Source of the DNA: Phycisphaerae bacterium
GTDB lineage: Bacteria > Planctomycetota > Phycisphaerae > Phycisphaerales > SM1A02
DNA: 41,791 bases
NCBI GenBank assembly: GCA_002711415.1
Contig: PARI01000037.1
Coordinates: forward strand, 1-41,791
Reading direction: 5' to 3'
Numbering within the stretch: the first letter of the stretch is position 1; each line of letters starts with the position of its first letter. The position numbers and the translations under genes were made by a program. Positions 30,937-40,788 of the stretch are shown here, in pieces. The notes beneath the pieces are model-generated. The model searched no databases. It worked only from the letters and a program-made list of their open reading frames with translations, and was not told the DNA's origin.

Positions 30937-33936
30937 ATGATCCAGCTGATCAACTTGACACTACTTGTGGCCGCCACCAGCACGCTCGGCCAAGCCGGGG
31001 ATGAAGGCGTCCGAGCCCTCACCACGAGCCGCACGCCAATCACCGATTCGATCAGTCCCGCGCTGATGCTGAAGGCCGGGACGACCCCGGACCAGCTTGC
31101 TCGTCAGAGCAACTCGATGCGGCCGGGCACGCGGTACATCATCATCATGGACGATCCGAGGATCGTCGGTCACCCGAGGGACTACTGCAAGACTCCGCGA
31201 GGGGGACTGACGGTACACCCCAGCCCGTGGCTGAAGGCCGGTGTTCTCGAGACACGGATGGGGATGAGCTACTTCTTCAAGAGGTACCACAAGGCCGGTG
31301 GCGAACTTGATGGCATTCTCCTGGACATGGACCGAACCCTGGCGACCGAGAGCCTCGGTGATCCGGGCAGTCCGATCTGGAAGGCCATCCAGAATGATCC
31401 GAGGTTCAACTCGCTTTCGGCACAACTGGGCACCGGAACGATCACCCCGATGAAGGACGGATCGCCTGAGGAGATCCTGTGGAACTACCACACGGCATCG
31501 CTCTTTGACGATGCACTCAAGTCTGCGATCCAGGATCCGCTTCAGAAGATCTATCCGGATGCAGGACTGGCCAACCGTGGCAGTTACACGATCGAGCCAT
31601 TGCATGCATCGGTGGCGGCTTCACCGGACGTGGTCGTTCGAAATGGAACCGGGTTCGGTTCACATGAATCGGAAGCCTTCTACGGCCTGGTCGAACCCGG
31701 CAGCGGAACCCATCGATTCAGGGGGGGTGTCCCGCTTGGCGAGGACCCCTACGGGGCGCTTCTTCGCGAGGTCCACCGGTGCAAGGGAATCATCAACAGC
31801 AACCCGGACAGGCAGATGCTGCCCTGGATCGCCCCAAGGTCCTGGACTGGTACCGAGACCGAGCAGGCCCGACTGGCCGACGGTCCCTATTGGCGGGAAC
31901 TGGTCATGCACCTGGTGATGTCAGGGTGTGACCAGCTCGTCTTCAGGACCGACCTGATCGACCAGAGAAGCGCCGGCAGCGAAGTGGAGTACCTCGATGA
32001 TCTCCTGGAGCAGGTCAACCAGCAACTCGGCGACGAGGCTGGCCGCGCGATCTTGTCTTACCAGCACGACTTCGACAAGGGAATCATCGTCACGGGCCGC
32101 AAGACCGCAGAGGGCAATCTCTGGAGGATCACCGCAAGGGAAGACATCGAATCGGTGGAGATGATCCTCGATGGTCGACCCGTCGTGGTCCAGATCGATG
32201 ATGAACGCGGCGCCTGGTACCGGCAACCCAGCGGCACCAGGCTCGTGATGAGCAGGCTCGGCAATCCGTTGATCAAGGAACACGTTCCCGGCAACACGCC
32301 CATGATCGCAGCAGGAACGAAGAAGACGGAGGACGAGGATCAACAGGCCGTGATCGTAACCACGCCTCCCACCACGGAGAACAAGGGGCCCGCTGACGGT
32401 TCAAAGCTCGTCGACACGGCCGACACGACGGATACGCCCACCAGGCCGGGCGGCCTCAACGCCGCCATCGATCTCGTCCAGGTACCAGGAGACACGGGAT
32501 CGAGTCCGCTCATCGAGTTCAGGAACATCGGATTCAGTTCCGACGACCCACTCACCAGGCACATCGGCCACGGCGTGGTCAATGATGGCTGGGACGGCTT
32601 CATCCAGCAGCACTTCGTGCCCGCATACGACTGGGGTGTCCGGAGATTCTGGGTGCACAACCCCTTCGGAGCCCGTCATGGCGAGAGCATGCAGTGGAGC
32701 CAGTATCTCCAGGCAAGTCATGGCACCAGGCCATTCCGGGATGTGCAGGGCAACACCGTCCCCGGGTCGATCCCGATGGACGACCTGACGAACACCTTCG
32801 TTCGACACTGGAAGGCCGCCAGGGATTCAGGCCAGTTCGAGGAAAACGTCCAACTGTGCGCCTACATCGGAACCATGGACGGATCCAGGGGCCGCGGCAC
32901 TGCATACATGCTCGGTGATAAGAGTCACCCCGACATCCGCAGTGGAGACGGCGATGCCCTGCTGTGCCCACTGTGGCTGGGCATGAGGACCTGGGATCGA
33001 AACAACCCCCGTCGTCCCAGCAGGCTGGGTCAGCTCGCACGAAGACTCCAGAAGGCCAACCAGTGGATCGATGGAGACGACCCCCAGCAGTTCCTGCACA
33101 TCATCTCTCGAGTCGAGAAGATGTACACGCCCGGAAGTCTCGAGCACAAGTGGCTCCGAGTGGCGACCGAATCCGTGAAACCGATCATCCTGGCAGGGTT
33201 CGATGTGCTCGGTGTCGATGCGATGACCAAGGCCGATGACGAGGGGATCGAGTTCATGTTTCTCGATCTTCTGGACAACTGCGGCTTGACCGTGCTCGTC
33301 GAGACACGGCCCTCGATCCAGTTCGATGGATGGACCCGGTTCGGCATCATCAGCGCGAACAACTTCTGGACGAGAACCGATCCGGATCGGTTCGACGTGC
33401 CCTGGATGGTTCCCAATGATCAGATCGGAAGCGAGGTCGTTCGACTGACCAACCGCGTGCCCAAGTACTGCGGCGTCGAATTCTGTGGCATGAGATACGT
33501 GGCCGCCTCAGAGCAGGTCGATGTCTCGGAGATCTACGGAATGCCGATCAATGCGGAGGGGATCTTCTCGGGCTGGGTCTACATGGTCAGGGGCATCGCC
33601 ACTGCACCGGGAGACTCTCCATGGGTCCCCGCCCGGGATCCTGCATCCGGACTGATCCTGCCGATCGAGCAGTACCAGTTGTCCAACGGAGAACTGGTCG
33701 GCTCGGGGACACTCAACGCCTCCGTCACGAGCAACGGCTCCCAGGTTCTCACCGCCTCCGGGTGGACCAACCCATGGTTGGATCCGGAGTGCCGTTCACG
33801 CTACATCGATCATGTCGCCGGCGAAGGCGATACGGTCCTGATCAACAGTTCCGTCTTCAGGGATCACGGGATCAGCCTCAAGAGCATCGTCAGCAAGCCG
33901 TCGATGGTCACCTGGTTTGACTCCAACGCAGATTGA
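30937..33936 (+). CDS. Large exported protein, possible tandem TIM barrels, unknown function
   Basis: This 999-residue protein has a signal peptide (IQLINLTLLVAATSTLGQA) after ATG 30937, preceded by AGAGGA nine bases upstream. It divides into two halves. The first (about 60-390) reads RYIIIMDDP, GILLDMDRTLA, LPWIAPRSWTG and QLVFRTDL, short hydrophobic strands ending in acidic residues, as in TIM-barrel hydrolases. The middle (about 455-505) is a Thr/Pro-rich linker. The second half has FWVHNPFG, VQLCAYIGTMDG, VLGVDAMTK, LTVLVETRP and FGIISANNFW, a second barrel-like pattern. No named family or catalytic pair is evident. It stands alone, divergent from tyrS, and ends at a strong terminator. 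A glycan-related role is possible but unproven. Confidence 0.75.
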   Translation: MIQLINLTLLVAATSTLGQAGDEGVRALTTSRTPITDSISPALMLKAGTTPDQLARQSNSMRPGTRYIIIMDDPRIVGHPRDYCKTPRGGLTVHPSPWLKAGVLETRMGMSYFFKRYHKAGGELDGILLDMDRTLATESLGDPGSPIWKAIQNDPRFNSLSAQLGTGTITPMKDGSPEEILWNYHTASLFDDALKSAIQDPLQKIYPDAGLANRGSYTIEPLHASVAASPDVVVRNGTGFGSHESEAFYGLVEPGSGTHRFRGGVPLGEDPYGALLREVHRCKGIINSNPDRQMLPWIAPRSWTGTETEQARLADGPYWRELVMHLVMSGCDQLVFRTDLIDQRSAGSEVEYLDDLLEQVNQQLGDEAGRAILSYQHDFDKGIIVTGRKTAEGNLWRITAREDIESVEMILDGRPVVVQIDDERGAWYRQPSGTRLVMSRLGNPLIKEHVPGNTPMIAAGTKKTEDEDQQAVIVTTPPTTENKGPADGSKLVDTADTTDTPTRPGGLNAAIDLVQVPGDTGSSPLIEFRNIGFSSDDPLTRHIGHGVVNDGWDGFIQQHFVPAYDWGVRRFWVHNPFGARHGESMQWSQYLQASHGTRPFRDVQGNTVPGSIPMDDLTNTFVRHWKAARDSGQFEENVQLCAYIGTMDGSRGRGTAYMLGDKSHPDIRSGDGDALLCPLWLGMRTWDRNNPRRPSRLGQLARRLQKANQWIDGDDPQQFLHIISRVEKMYTPGSLEHKWLRVATESVKPIILAGFDVLGVDAMTKADDEGIEFMFLDLLDNCGLTVLVETRPSIQFDGWTRFGIISANNFWTRTDPDRFDVPWMVPNDQIGSEVVRLTNRVPKYCGVEFCGMRYVAASEQVDVSEIYGMPINAEGIFSGWVYMVRGIATAPGDSPWVPARDPASGLILPIEQYQLSNGELVGSGTLNASVTSNGSQVLTASGWTNPWLDPECRSRYIDHVAGEGDTVLINSSVFRDHGISLKSIVSKPSMVTWFDSNAD

Positions 33937-33958
33937 ACACGGGACCAACGCATGAAAC

Positions 33959-33990
33959 AACAGCCCGGCCGTAGGCCGGGCTGTTTTCTT
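33959..33990. terminator. Rho-independent terminator between the large exported protein and tal
   Basis: AACAGCCCGGCC and GGCCGGGCTGTT form a perfect 12-bp stem around GTA, followed on the plus strand by TTCTTGTT. On the minus strand it is followed by GTTTC, so it may also end tal transcription. The arms share AACAGCCCGGC with the hairpin at 7700-7724. Confidence 0.88.
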
Positions 33991-34008
33991 GTTGGATGGC
34001 CGTGAACC

Positions 34009-35091
34009 TCAGGCGTCCTGAAGGACGCTCGCCTTGCTCTGGATGCAGCCGATCAGCTGGTCCCAGGAGTCGACGAAGCTCTTGGCTCCATCGACCTGCA
34101 GCTGGTGCGCGAACTCGCACTTGTCGATACCGGCATCAGCAAACTTCCTGATCATCTCGTCGCAGTCCCCGCCATCGACGGACATGGGCCCTTCCACGAC
34201 GCCCGACTCACCGAACGCCAGGAGCGTATTCTCCGGCATGGTGTTGACGGTGTCTGGTGCGGCAAGCGCTGTGACGTAGTAGTTCTCGGGAAGCGAGGGG
34301 TCCTTCGTGCCGGTCGAGGCCCACAGGAGTCGCTGGGGCTGGGCCCCGGACGCCTCGAGCGCCTTCCAGCGGTCGGACTGGTAGGTCGTGCAGTAGCTCC
34401 GGTAGGTCTCCTGAGCGACGGCGATGCCCAGCTTGTTCTTGAGATCATCGCCGACCTTGTCCATGGTGCCCTTGTCCCACCTCGAGATGAAGACCGATGC
34501 CACGGAACCGACGACCATGTCCTTGCCCTCGGCCTGTCGTCGTTCCAAGCCCTTCATGTAGGCGTCGGCGGCGGCACAGTACTGATCGGAGTCGAACAGC
34601 AGCGTCACATTGATCGGCACGCCGGCGTAGATGAGCTCCTCGATCGCGGGCAATCCCTCGGGAGTTCCGGGAACCTTGATGAACAGGTTGCTGCAATCGG
34701 CCTTGGCATGAAGCGCCTTGGCCTGTTCGATCGTGGTGTTCGAGTCATAGGCGAGCTTCGGCGAGACCTCGAGCGAGACCCAGCCATCGACGCCGTTGGT
34801 CTGCGAATGAATGCCTGAAAACAGGCCGGCGGCCTGCGTGAGGTCCTGGATCGCCAGTTCGAAGAAGAGCTTCTCTCCTTCGAATCCCTGTCCGAGCAGC
34901 TCCTTGATGCCGGCGTCATAGTCATTGCTGCCGGTGATGGCCTTATCGAAGATCGTGGGGTTCGAGGTCAGTCCGGTGACCGACAACTCGTCGATGTACT
35001 TCTTCAGTGTTCCACTGGTCAGCAAGGCCCTGGTGATGTTGTCGAGCCAGAGGCTCTGGCCCAGGTCATGCAGTTGGCTGTTGGCAGTCAT
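34009..35091 (-). CDS. tal: Transaldolase
   Basis: This 360-residue enzyme moves a three-carbon unit between sugar phosphates in the non-oxidative pentose phosphate pathway. It has the N-terminal LWLDNITRALLTSG, the GLTSNPTIFDKAI segment near residue 40, and the Schiff-base lysine in NLFIKVPGTPEGLPAIEE. The NVTLLFDSDQY and RLLWASTGTKDPS segments are typical of the long transaldolase type. The ATG at 35091 was chosen because the family sequence begins there; GGAGG lies about 11 bases upstream, a wide gap. A 59-codon upstream extension is not family-like. The gene is divergent from pgi, a neighbour in the same sugar-phosphate network. Confidence 0.94.
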   Translation of the reverse strand: MTANSQLHDLGQSLWLDNITRALLTSGTLKKYIDELSVTGLTSNPTIFDKAITGSNDYDAGIKELLGQGFEGEKLFFELAIQDLTQAAGLFSGIHSQTNGVDGWVSLEVSPKLAYDSNTTIEQAKALHAKADCSNLFIKVPGTPEGLPAIEELIYAGVPINVTLLFDSDQYCAAADAYMKGLERRQAEGKDMVVGSVASVFISRWDKGTMDKVGDDLKNKLGIAVAQETYRSYCTTYQSDRWKALEASGAQPQRLLWASTGTKDPSLPENYYVTALAAPDTVNTMPENTLLAFGESGVVEGPMSVDGGDCDEMIRKFADAGIDKCEFAHQLQVDGAKSFVDSWDQLIGCIQSKASVLQDA

Positions 35092-35125
35092 TGTTGAAGG
35101 AACCTCCGGGGTGGTGTTTGGATCC

Positions 35126-35131
35126 AGTATA
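35126..35131 (-). promoter_or_regulatory. Probable -10 box of tal
   Basis: On the minus strand this reads TATACT within GGTTATACTGG, about 35 bases before the tal ATG. A matching -35 element is not evident 16-18 bases upstream. Confidence 0.35.
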
Positions 35132-35159
35132 ACCGGATGCGCGTGTGCCGGACCCCGCA

Positions 35160-35187
35160 TCGACGGGATCCCAGCATGGATTATGCT
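35160..35187 (+). promoter_or_regulatory. Possible promoter of pgi
   Basis: TCGACG (35160-35165) and TATGCT (35182-35187) each match four of six consensus bases, with a 16-base spacer. The -10 overlaps a small inverted repeat AGCAT-GGATT-ATGCT (35173-35187) that could be an operator. Confidence 0.35.
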
Positions 35188-35261
35188 AGGCTGATGCCTT
35201 GCAGGCGGGGCGCCAATGTCCCATGTAACAGAACCCAGAAGCCAGGCAAGGAGTCCTGATC

Positions 35262-36899
<1,638 letters not shown>

Positions 36900-36921
36900 G
36901 AACGACGAACCCAGGCCAGGT

Positions 36922-38034
36922 TCAGGAGGATCCATCCCCGGCGTCATCGGTGTCGGATCCGGTCGGCTCGTTCTCGTAATGATCCTGGTGGTCGTTGTCC
37001 AACTGTCGCCTCTGGCCCTGGATCATGCTCGTGTACTGGGCATGCTCGGCCCGGTGCCATGCAGCAAGCTGCTCACGTGACATGCCAGGCAACGGTGGCC
37101 GTTGCAGGTCATCGACCTGCATCTGGTGCATGCGGGCCAGTTCAGCATGGTGATAGTTCTCGAGCATCCGTCGATGCTCGGCCTGAACCGCGGGAGGAAA
37201 CGGGGTCTGAGAAGGATCGATCAGGGTCTGGTTGGTTCCGGACAGGTCCCTGTTCAACGGCATGTGCCCGCTGATCACCGGTGCGAACAGGAGCAGGGCC
37301 GTGCTGCCTGGGTTGTTCAACGGCACCGACGGCGACTCCACCATCTGGACAGGACGGAACGGGTAGCCATGGGCGGCCCGCTCCAGGACATCCTGCGGGA
37401 TCGATCGATCGGTGCGGACCCCGCCCTCGAGTACGTACCGTGTCTCGCAGTCGGTATGACCGATCAGGTTGACGTTTCGTGGGACCGGAAGGGTCACGTG
37501 GATGACGTTGGCGGTCAGCAACTGGTTCTCCGGAACGAACAGCCATGACTGCGGCGGCGTGCTGCAACCGGCTTCCACGGAGACGCCGAAGTCGCCAGGG
37601 GACTTCGGTGGCATCGGTGCCCAACCCACGTAGCCGTTGCCCGCTCGCCACGAAACCCACCCTGGCCCCCACTCGGTGTCGGGGACCCAGAACCATCCCT
37701 CGTCGGGCTGGTGCACCCAGCGACCATAGTGGTAGACGGCCCATCCGAATGACTCGTAGGAGTGCCAGACCATGCCGAAGTCCTTGGTCGCAATCCATGA
37801 TCCCGAGGCGTAGGGTCGCCACCATGGCGGAGCGTTCCTGGGCTGCCAGACCCATCCCCACTGCTCGTTTCGATGCCAGTTTCCCTGCGAGGAGAGGATG
37901 TTCACGAAGGTCTCGATCGTCATCTTCGAGCGTGAGCCAACCACCTGTGCCTGCACAGTCGATGAAAAGGACAGCAGCCATGCACATGCAATGATGGTCG
38001 CAAAGATCATGCGGGTTCGGCTCGGACTGGTCAT
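36922..38034 (-). CDS. Exported Trp/Tyr-rich protein (DUF6600-like)
   Basis: This 370-residue protein has a signal peptide (RMIFATIIACAWLLSFSSTVQAQ). Residues 48-145 are packed with Trp and Gly in spaced units: GNWHRNEQWGWVWQP, PYASGSWIATKDFGMVW, SYESFGWAVYHYGRW, DEGWFWVP, and PGWVSWRAGNGYVGWAPMP. This matches the pattern of DUF6600-type proteins, exported proteins of unknown function. The last 90 residues are His/Gln/Met-rich and end in an acidic tail. The ATG has AGGAGG five bases upstream. It lies 45 bases after the cysteine desulfurase gene on the same strand. A surface or envelope location is likely; a role is not known. Confidence 0.78.
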   Translation of the reverse strand: MTSPSRTRMIFATIIACAWLLSFSSTVQAQVVGSRSKMTIETFVNILSSQGNWHRNEQWGWVWQPRNAPPWWRPYASGSWIATKDFGMVWHSYESFGWAVYHYGRWVHQPDEGWFWVPDTEWGPGWVSWRAGNGYVGWAPMPPKSPGDFGVSVEAGCSTPPQSWLFVPENQLLTANVIHVTLPVPRNVNLIGHTDCETRYVLEGGVRTDRSIPQDVLERAAHGYPFRPVQMVESPSVPLNNPGSTALLLFAPVISGHMPLNRDLSGTNQTLIDPSQTPFPPAVQAEHRRMLENYHHAELARMHQMQVDDLQRPPLPGMSREQLAAWHRAEHAQYTSMIQGQRRQLDNDHQDHYENEPTGSDTDDAGDGSS

Positions 38035-38079
38035 GGGATCCTCCTGAAGCTGACTGGCGACACTCTAACAGCAGCGCCG

Positions 38080-39249
38080 TCAGTCTGTCGATGAATCCAT
38101 GGACCGGAGCCTGCGGACGCTCGCCTCGATGATCTCACAGGCGGCATCGATCTGCTCGGGTGTCGTCAATCTCGAGAAGCTGAAGCGGATCGATCCCATG
38201 GCCAGGTCGTGCGGGACGCCCATGCCGACCAGGACATGCGAGGGCTCCAACGCACCCGATGCACACGCCGCCCCACCCGAGGCGCATACCCCCTGCTCGG
38301 ACAGCATCATGAGCAACGATTCGGATTCGACCTGGTCGAACCCGATGCAACTGGTCGTCCACAGGCGGGGAGCTCCCTCACCGTGAATCGTCACTCCACC
38401 GAGGTCGCCCATCCGCTGCTCGAACTGAGCTCGAAGTGATTCGACCTTCACATGACCGTCGTCATCAAGCCATGCAGCGGCACGTTCGGCGGCGATTCCC
38501 ATCCCCACGATCCCCGGAGTGTTCTCGGTACCTCCACGAAGACCCGACTCCTGTGGACCACCCGTGACAACCGGTCCAAGAACCGATCGGTCGCGGATCC
38601 GGAGGGCCCCGATGCCCTTGGGGCCATGGAACTTGTGCGCCGAGAAGGTCAGCAGATCCACCTGCTCGACCTCGTCGCCCAGCGGGAGCTTCCCGACCGC
38701 CTGCGTCGCATCACAATGAAGGATCCAACCGAACGACCTGCAGAGCCGGGCGACCTGTCCGATCGGCTGGATGACGCCCGTCTCGTTGTTGACCCACATG
38801 ATCGAGACGAGTCGGGATCCGCTGCTCACCTTGGACAGGCGGTCCTCGAGGTCGGACAGATCGATCTGGCCATCACGATCGTGGGACACCATGGAGACCT
38901 TGGCCCCCCTTCGTCCGGCATCATGGACCGGTACGCTGACAGCACCATGTTCAAGCGGATTGCTGATGATCGAGCACGCGTTGATGGGATCGGAGAGGAC
39001 CCCGTTGATCGCGAGATTGGCCGATTCGGTCCCACCCGAGGTGAACACGATCCTCCCAGGATCGGCATCGACGAGACGGGCGACCGAACCTCGCGCCAGT
39101 TCGATCGATGATCGCGCGGAGAATCCCGGTCGATGAATGCTGGATGGATTGGCCCATCCATCGGCAAGACACGAGTTGATCCCGTCACGGACCTCCTGGA
39201 GTGGTTCCGTGGTGGCGTTGCTGTCCAGGTAGATCGTCGGCCGGGTCAC
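38080..39249 (-). CDS. Cysteine desulfurase (NifS/IscS family)
   Basis: This 389-residue PLP enzyme takes sulfur from cysteine for iron-sulfur clusters and thiolation. It begins IYLDSNATTEPLQEV and shows VFTSGGTESANLAI, PLEHGAV with the PLP-stacking H101, WVNNETGVIQP, HCDATQAVGK, the Schiff-base lysine K206 in FSAHKFHGPKG, RGGTENTPGIVG, and the active-site loop CASGGAACASG with C329. The start is GTG at 39249, overlapping the transporter stop (GTGA). Group I NifS/IscS is favoured over SufS by the start and loop. No iscU or other cluster-assembly gene is visible here, so its sulfur acceptor is unknown. Confidence 0.93.
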   Translation of the reverse strand: MTRPTIYLDSNATTEPLQEVRDGINSCLADGWANPSSIHRPGFSARSSIELARGSVARLVDADPGRIVFTSGGTESANLAINGVLSDPINACSIISNPLEHGAVSVPVHDAGRRGAKVSMVSHDRDGQIDLSDLEDRLSKVSSGSRLVSIMWVNNETGVIQPIGQVARLCRSFGWILHCDATQAVGKLPLGDEVEQVDLLTFSAHKFHGPKGIGALRIRDRSVLGPVVTGGPQESGLRGGTENTPGIVGMGIAAERAAAWLDDDGHVKVESLRAQFEQRMGDLGGVTIHGEGAPRLWTTSCIGFDQVESESLLMMLSEQGVCASGGAACASGALEPSHVLVGMGVPHDLAMGSIRFSFSRLTTPEQIDAACEIIEASVRRLRSMDSSTD

Positions 39250-40697
39250 TGCTCATCGCCCCCGGGCTCCTCGATCGGGAGCTGGTCCGGGATCGGCGTC
39301 CATGAATCTGGCTTGAACTTGTAGATCAGGATCGGGACCAGCAGCATCACCAGCGTTGCGGGTATGACCAGCCACATGTAGGTGGCTGCAGGAATCGAAA
39401 GCGCCTCGCTGTCAGGCGGGATGCACAGGAGGAAGATCCCCCCGGTGGTAATGATGAAGCCGATACCCGCCACAAGCCAGATGCCCGCCTTCCCGCATGG
39501 GATCCTGTACGGACGTTTGGCATCGGGATACTTGTATCTCAGGACGATCGCGGTGATGAACATCAGTGCGTACATCACGAGGTAGATCTGAGCACTGACG
39601 GCCGTGATGATCACGAAGGCCATGTTCATGTCCAGGAACGCGAACGGCAGGCACAGGACCGTGACCAGGATCGCCTGCATGATCAACAGTGCCGAGGGCA
39701 CGCCACGCTTGTTGACCCGCCTGAACAACGGGGGCACCAGGCCATCGTCACTGGCCACGCGGAGTGATTCGGTCGGACCGATGATCCAGACGACCATGTG
39801 ACCGAACATCCCGAGGAAGACCGCGATCGCCAGTGCCGGGAGCAGCCAGTGCATCCCGTAATGATCGGTGAAGATCCTGAAGACCTGCAGGGGCCCGGCC
39901 GCCATCTCCAGTTCCGATGGCTTCACGAAGATCGAGATCGAGATCGATCCGGCCGTCGACATCAGGAGGACGATGATCACCGCGATGAACAGGGCCATCG
40001 GAATCGCCCGGCTCGGGTTTCGAACCCGACGAAAGTGAACCGAGTTGGCCTCCAGGCCCGACAGAAAGCTGAAGGCGAGCATCGCCAGCACGAGTGCGCC
40101 GATCGAATCGATCCGCGGCAGCAGCGCCCGCGGCTCCATGGAGGTCATCGGCTCCTGGCCGTCCATCAACCACCAGACAGCCATGACCACGAGCAGGACG
40201 ACTGGGAGCAGGGTGCCGATCCAGAAACACGAGGTGATGATGATTCCACTGATGCGCAAGCCGGGAAGATTGATCAGGGTCGCGAACCAGAATGTACCGA
40301 TGATCAACGGAAGTGCGATCTTGGGATTCGTGGCGAGGTCGGGGTTGAACAGGTACAGGATCGCTTCGGCAGCGACGGCCAGGACGGTCGGGTACCAGAC
40401 GACGATCTGGGTCCACTGGCACCACAAAGCAACCATGGCGACCGGCGAGCCCAGCGCAAGCTTCACCCAGTTGTAGACGCCGCCGTCACGAGGCCATCCC
40501 GCGCCGAGTTCCGCCGAAACCAGGCCGACTGGAATGAAGTAGAACAGCCCGAAGAACGCGTAGATGGTGATCCCGGCCAGGCCATAGCTGGCCATGTCGG
40601 GCAGGCCCTCGATACCGACAACGATCGCCGCGCACATCATCGCGAGCGTGAACGTCGAAATCAGCCTGGGACCTTCGGCCCTGGGGGCATCAGTCAT
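39246..40697 (-). CDS. APC-superfamily amino acid transporter (GadC-like)
   Basis: This 483-residue protein has about twelve hydrophobic helices and the APC-type pattern. The first helices read TFTLAMMCAAIVVGIEGLPDMASYGLAG and VGLVSAELGAGWPRDGGVYNWV; the latter resembles the start of glutamate/GABA antiporters. Later segments include ALVLAMLAFSFLSGLEANSVHFRRVRNPSRAIPMAL, a motif typical of the GadC branch. Substrate cannot be told from sequence. The ATG has GGAG seven bases upstream. The stop overlaps the cysteine desulfurase GTG, so the two may be co-translated. A -10-like CATAAT lies on the minus strand at 40727-40732. Confidence 0.88.
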   Translation of the reverse strand: MTDAPRAEGPRLISTFTLAMMCAAIVVGIEGLPDMASYGLAGITIYAFFGLFYFIPVGLVSAELGAGWPRDGGVYNWVKLALGSPVAMVALWCQWTQIVVWYPTVLAVAAEAILYLFNPDLATNPKIALPLIIGTFWFATLINLPGLRISGIIITSCFWIGTLLPVVLLVVMAVWWLMDGQEPMTSMEPRALLPRIDSIGALVLAMLAFSFLSGLEANSVHFRRVRNPSRAIPMALFIAVIIVLLMSTAGSISISIFVKPSELEMAAGPLQVFRIFTDHYGMHWLLPALAIAVFLGMFGHMVVWIIGPTESLRVASDDGLVPPLFRRVNKRGVPSALLIMQAILVTVLCLPFAFLDMNMAFVIITAVSAQIYLVMYALMFITAIVLRYKYPDAKRPYRIPCGKAGIWLVAGIGFIITTGGIFLLCIPPDSEALSIPAATYMWLVIPATLVMLLVPILIYKFKPDSWTPIPDQLPIEEPGGDEQ

Positions 40698-40788
40698 CCA
40701 GAAACTCCATGGGAACAGGCGTCCTCATTATGATCAGGATATCGCCAAGGGGTGGATCATGCGTCCACGCCCAGTTGCAGGGCAGCCA

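Noticed and set aside
36908-36923. GAACC/GGTTC hairpin between pgi and the Trp-rich gene as a terminator.
   Set aside because: The stem is only 5 bp with a 7-base loop and no T run, too weak to annotate.
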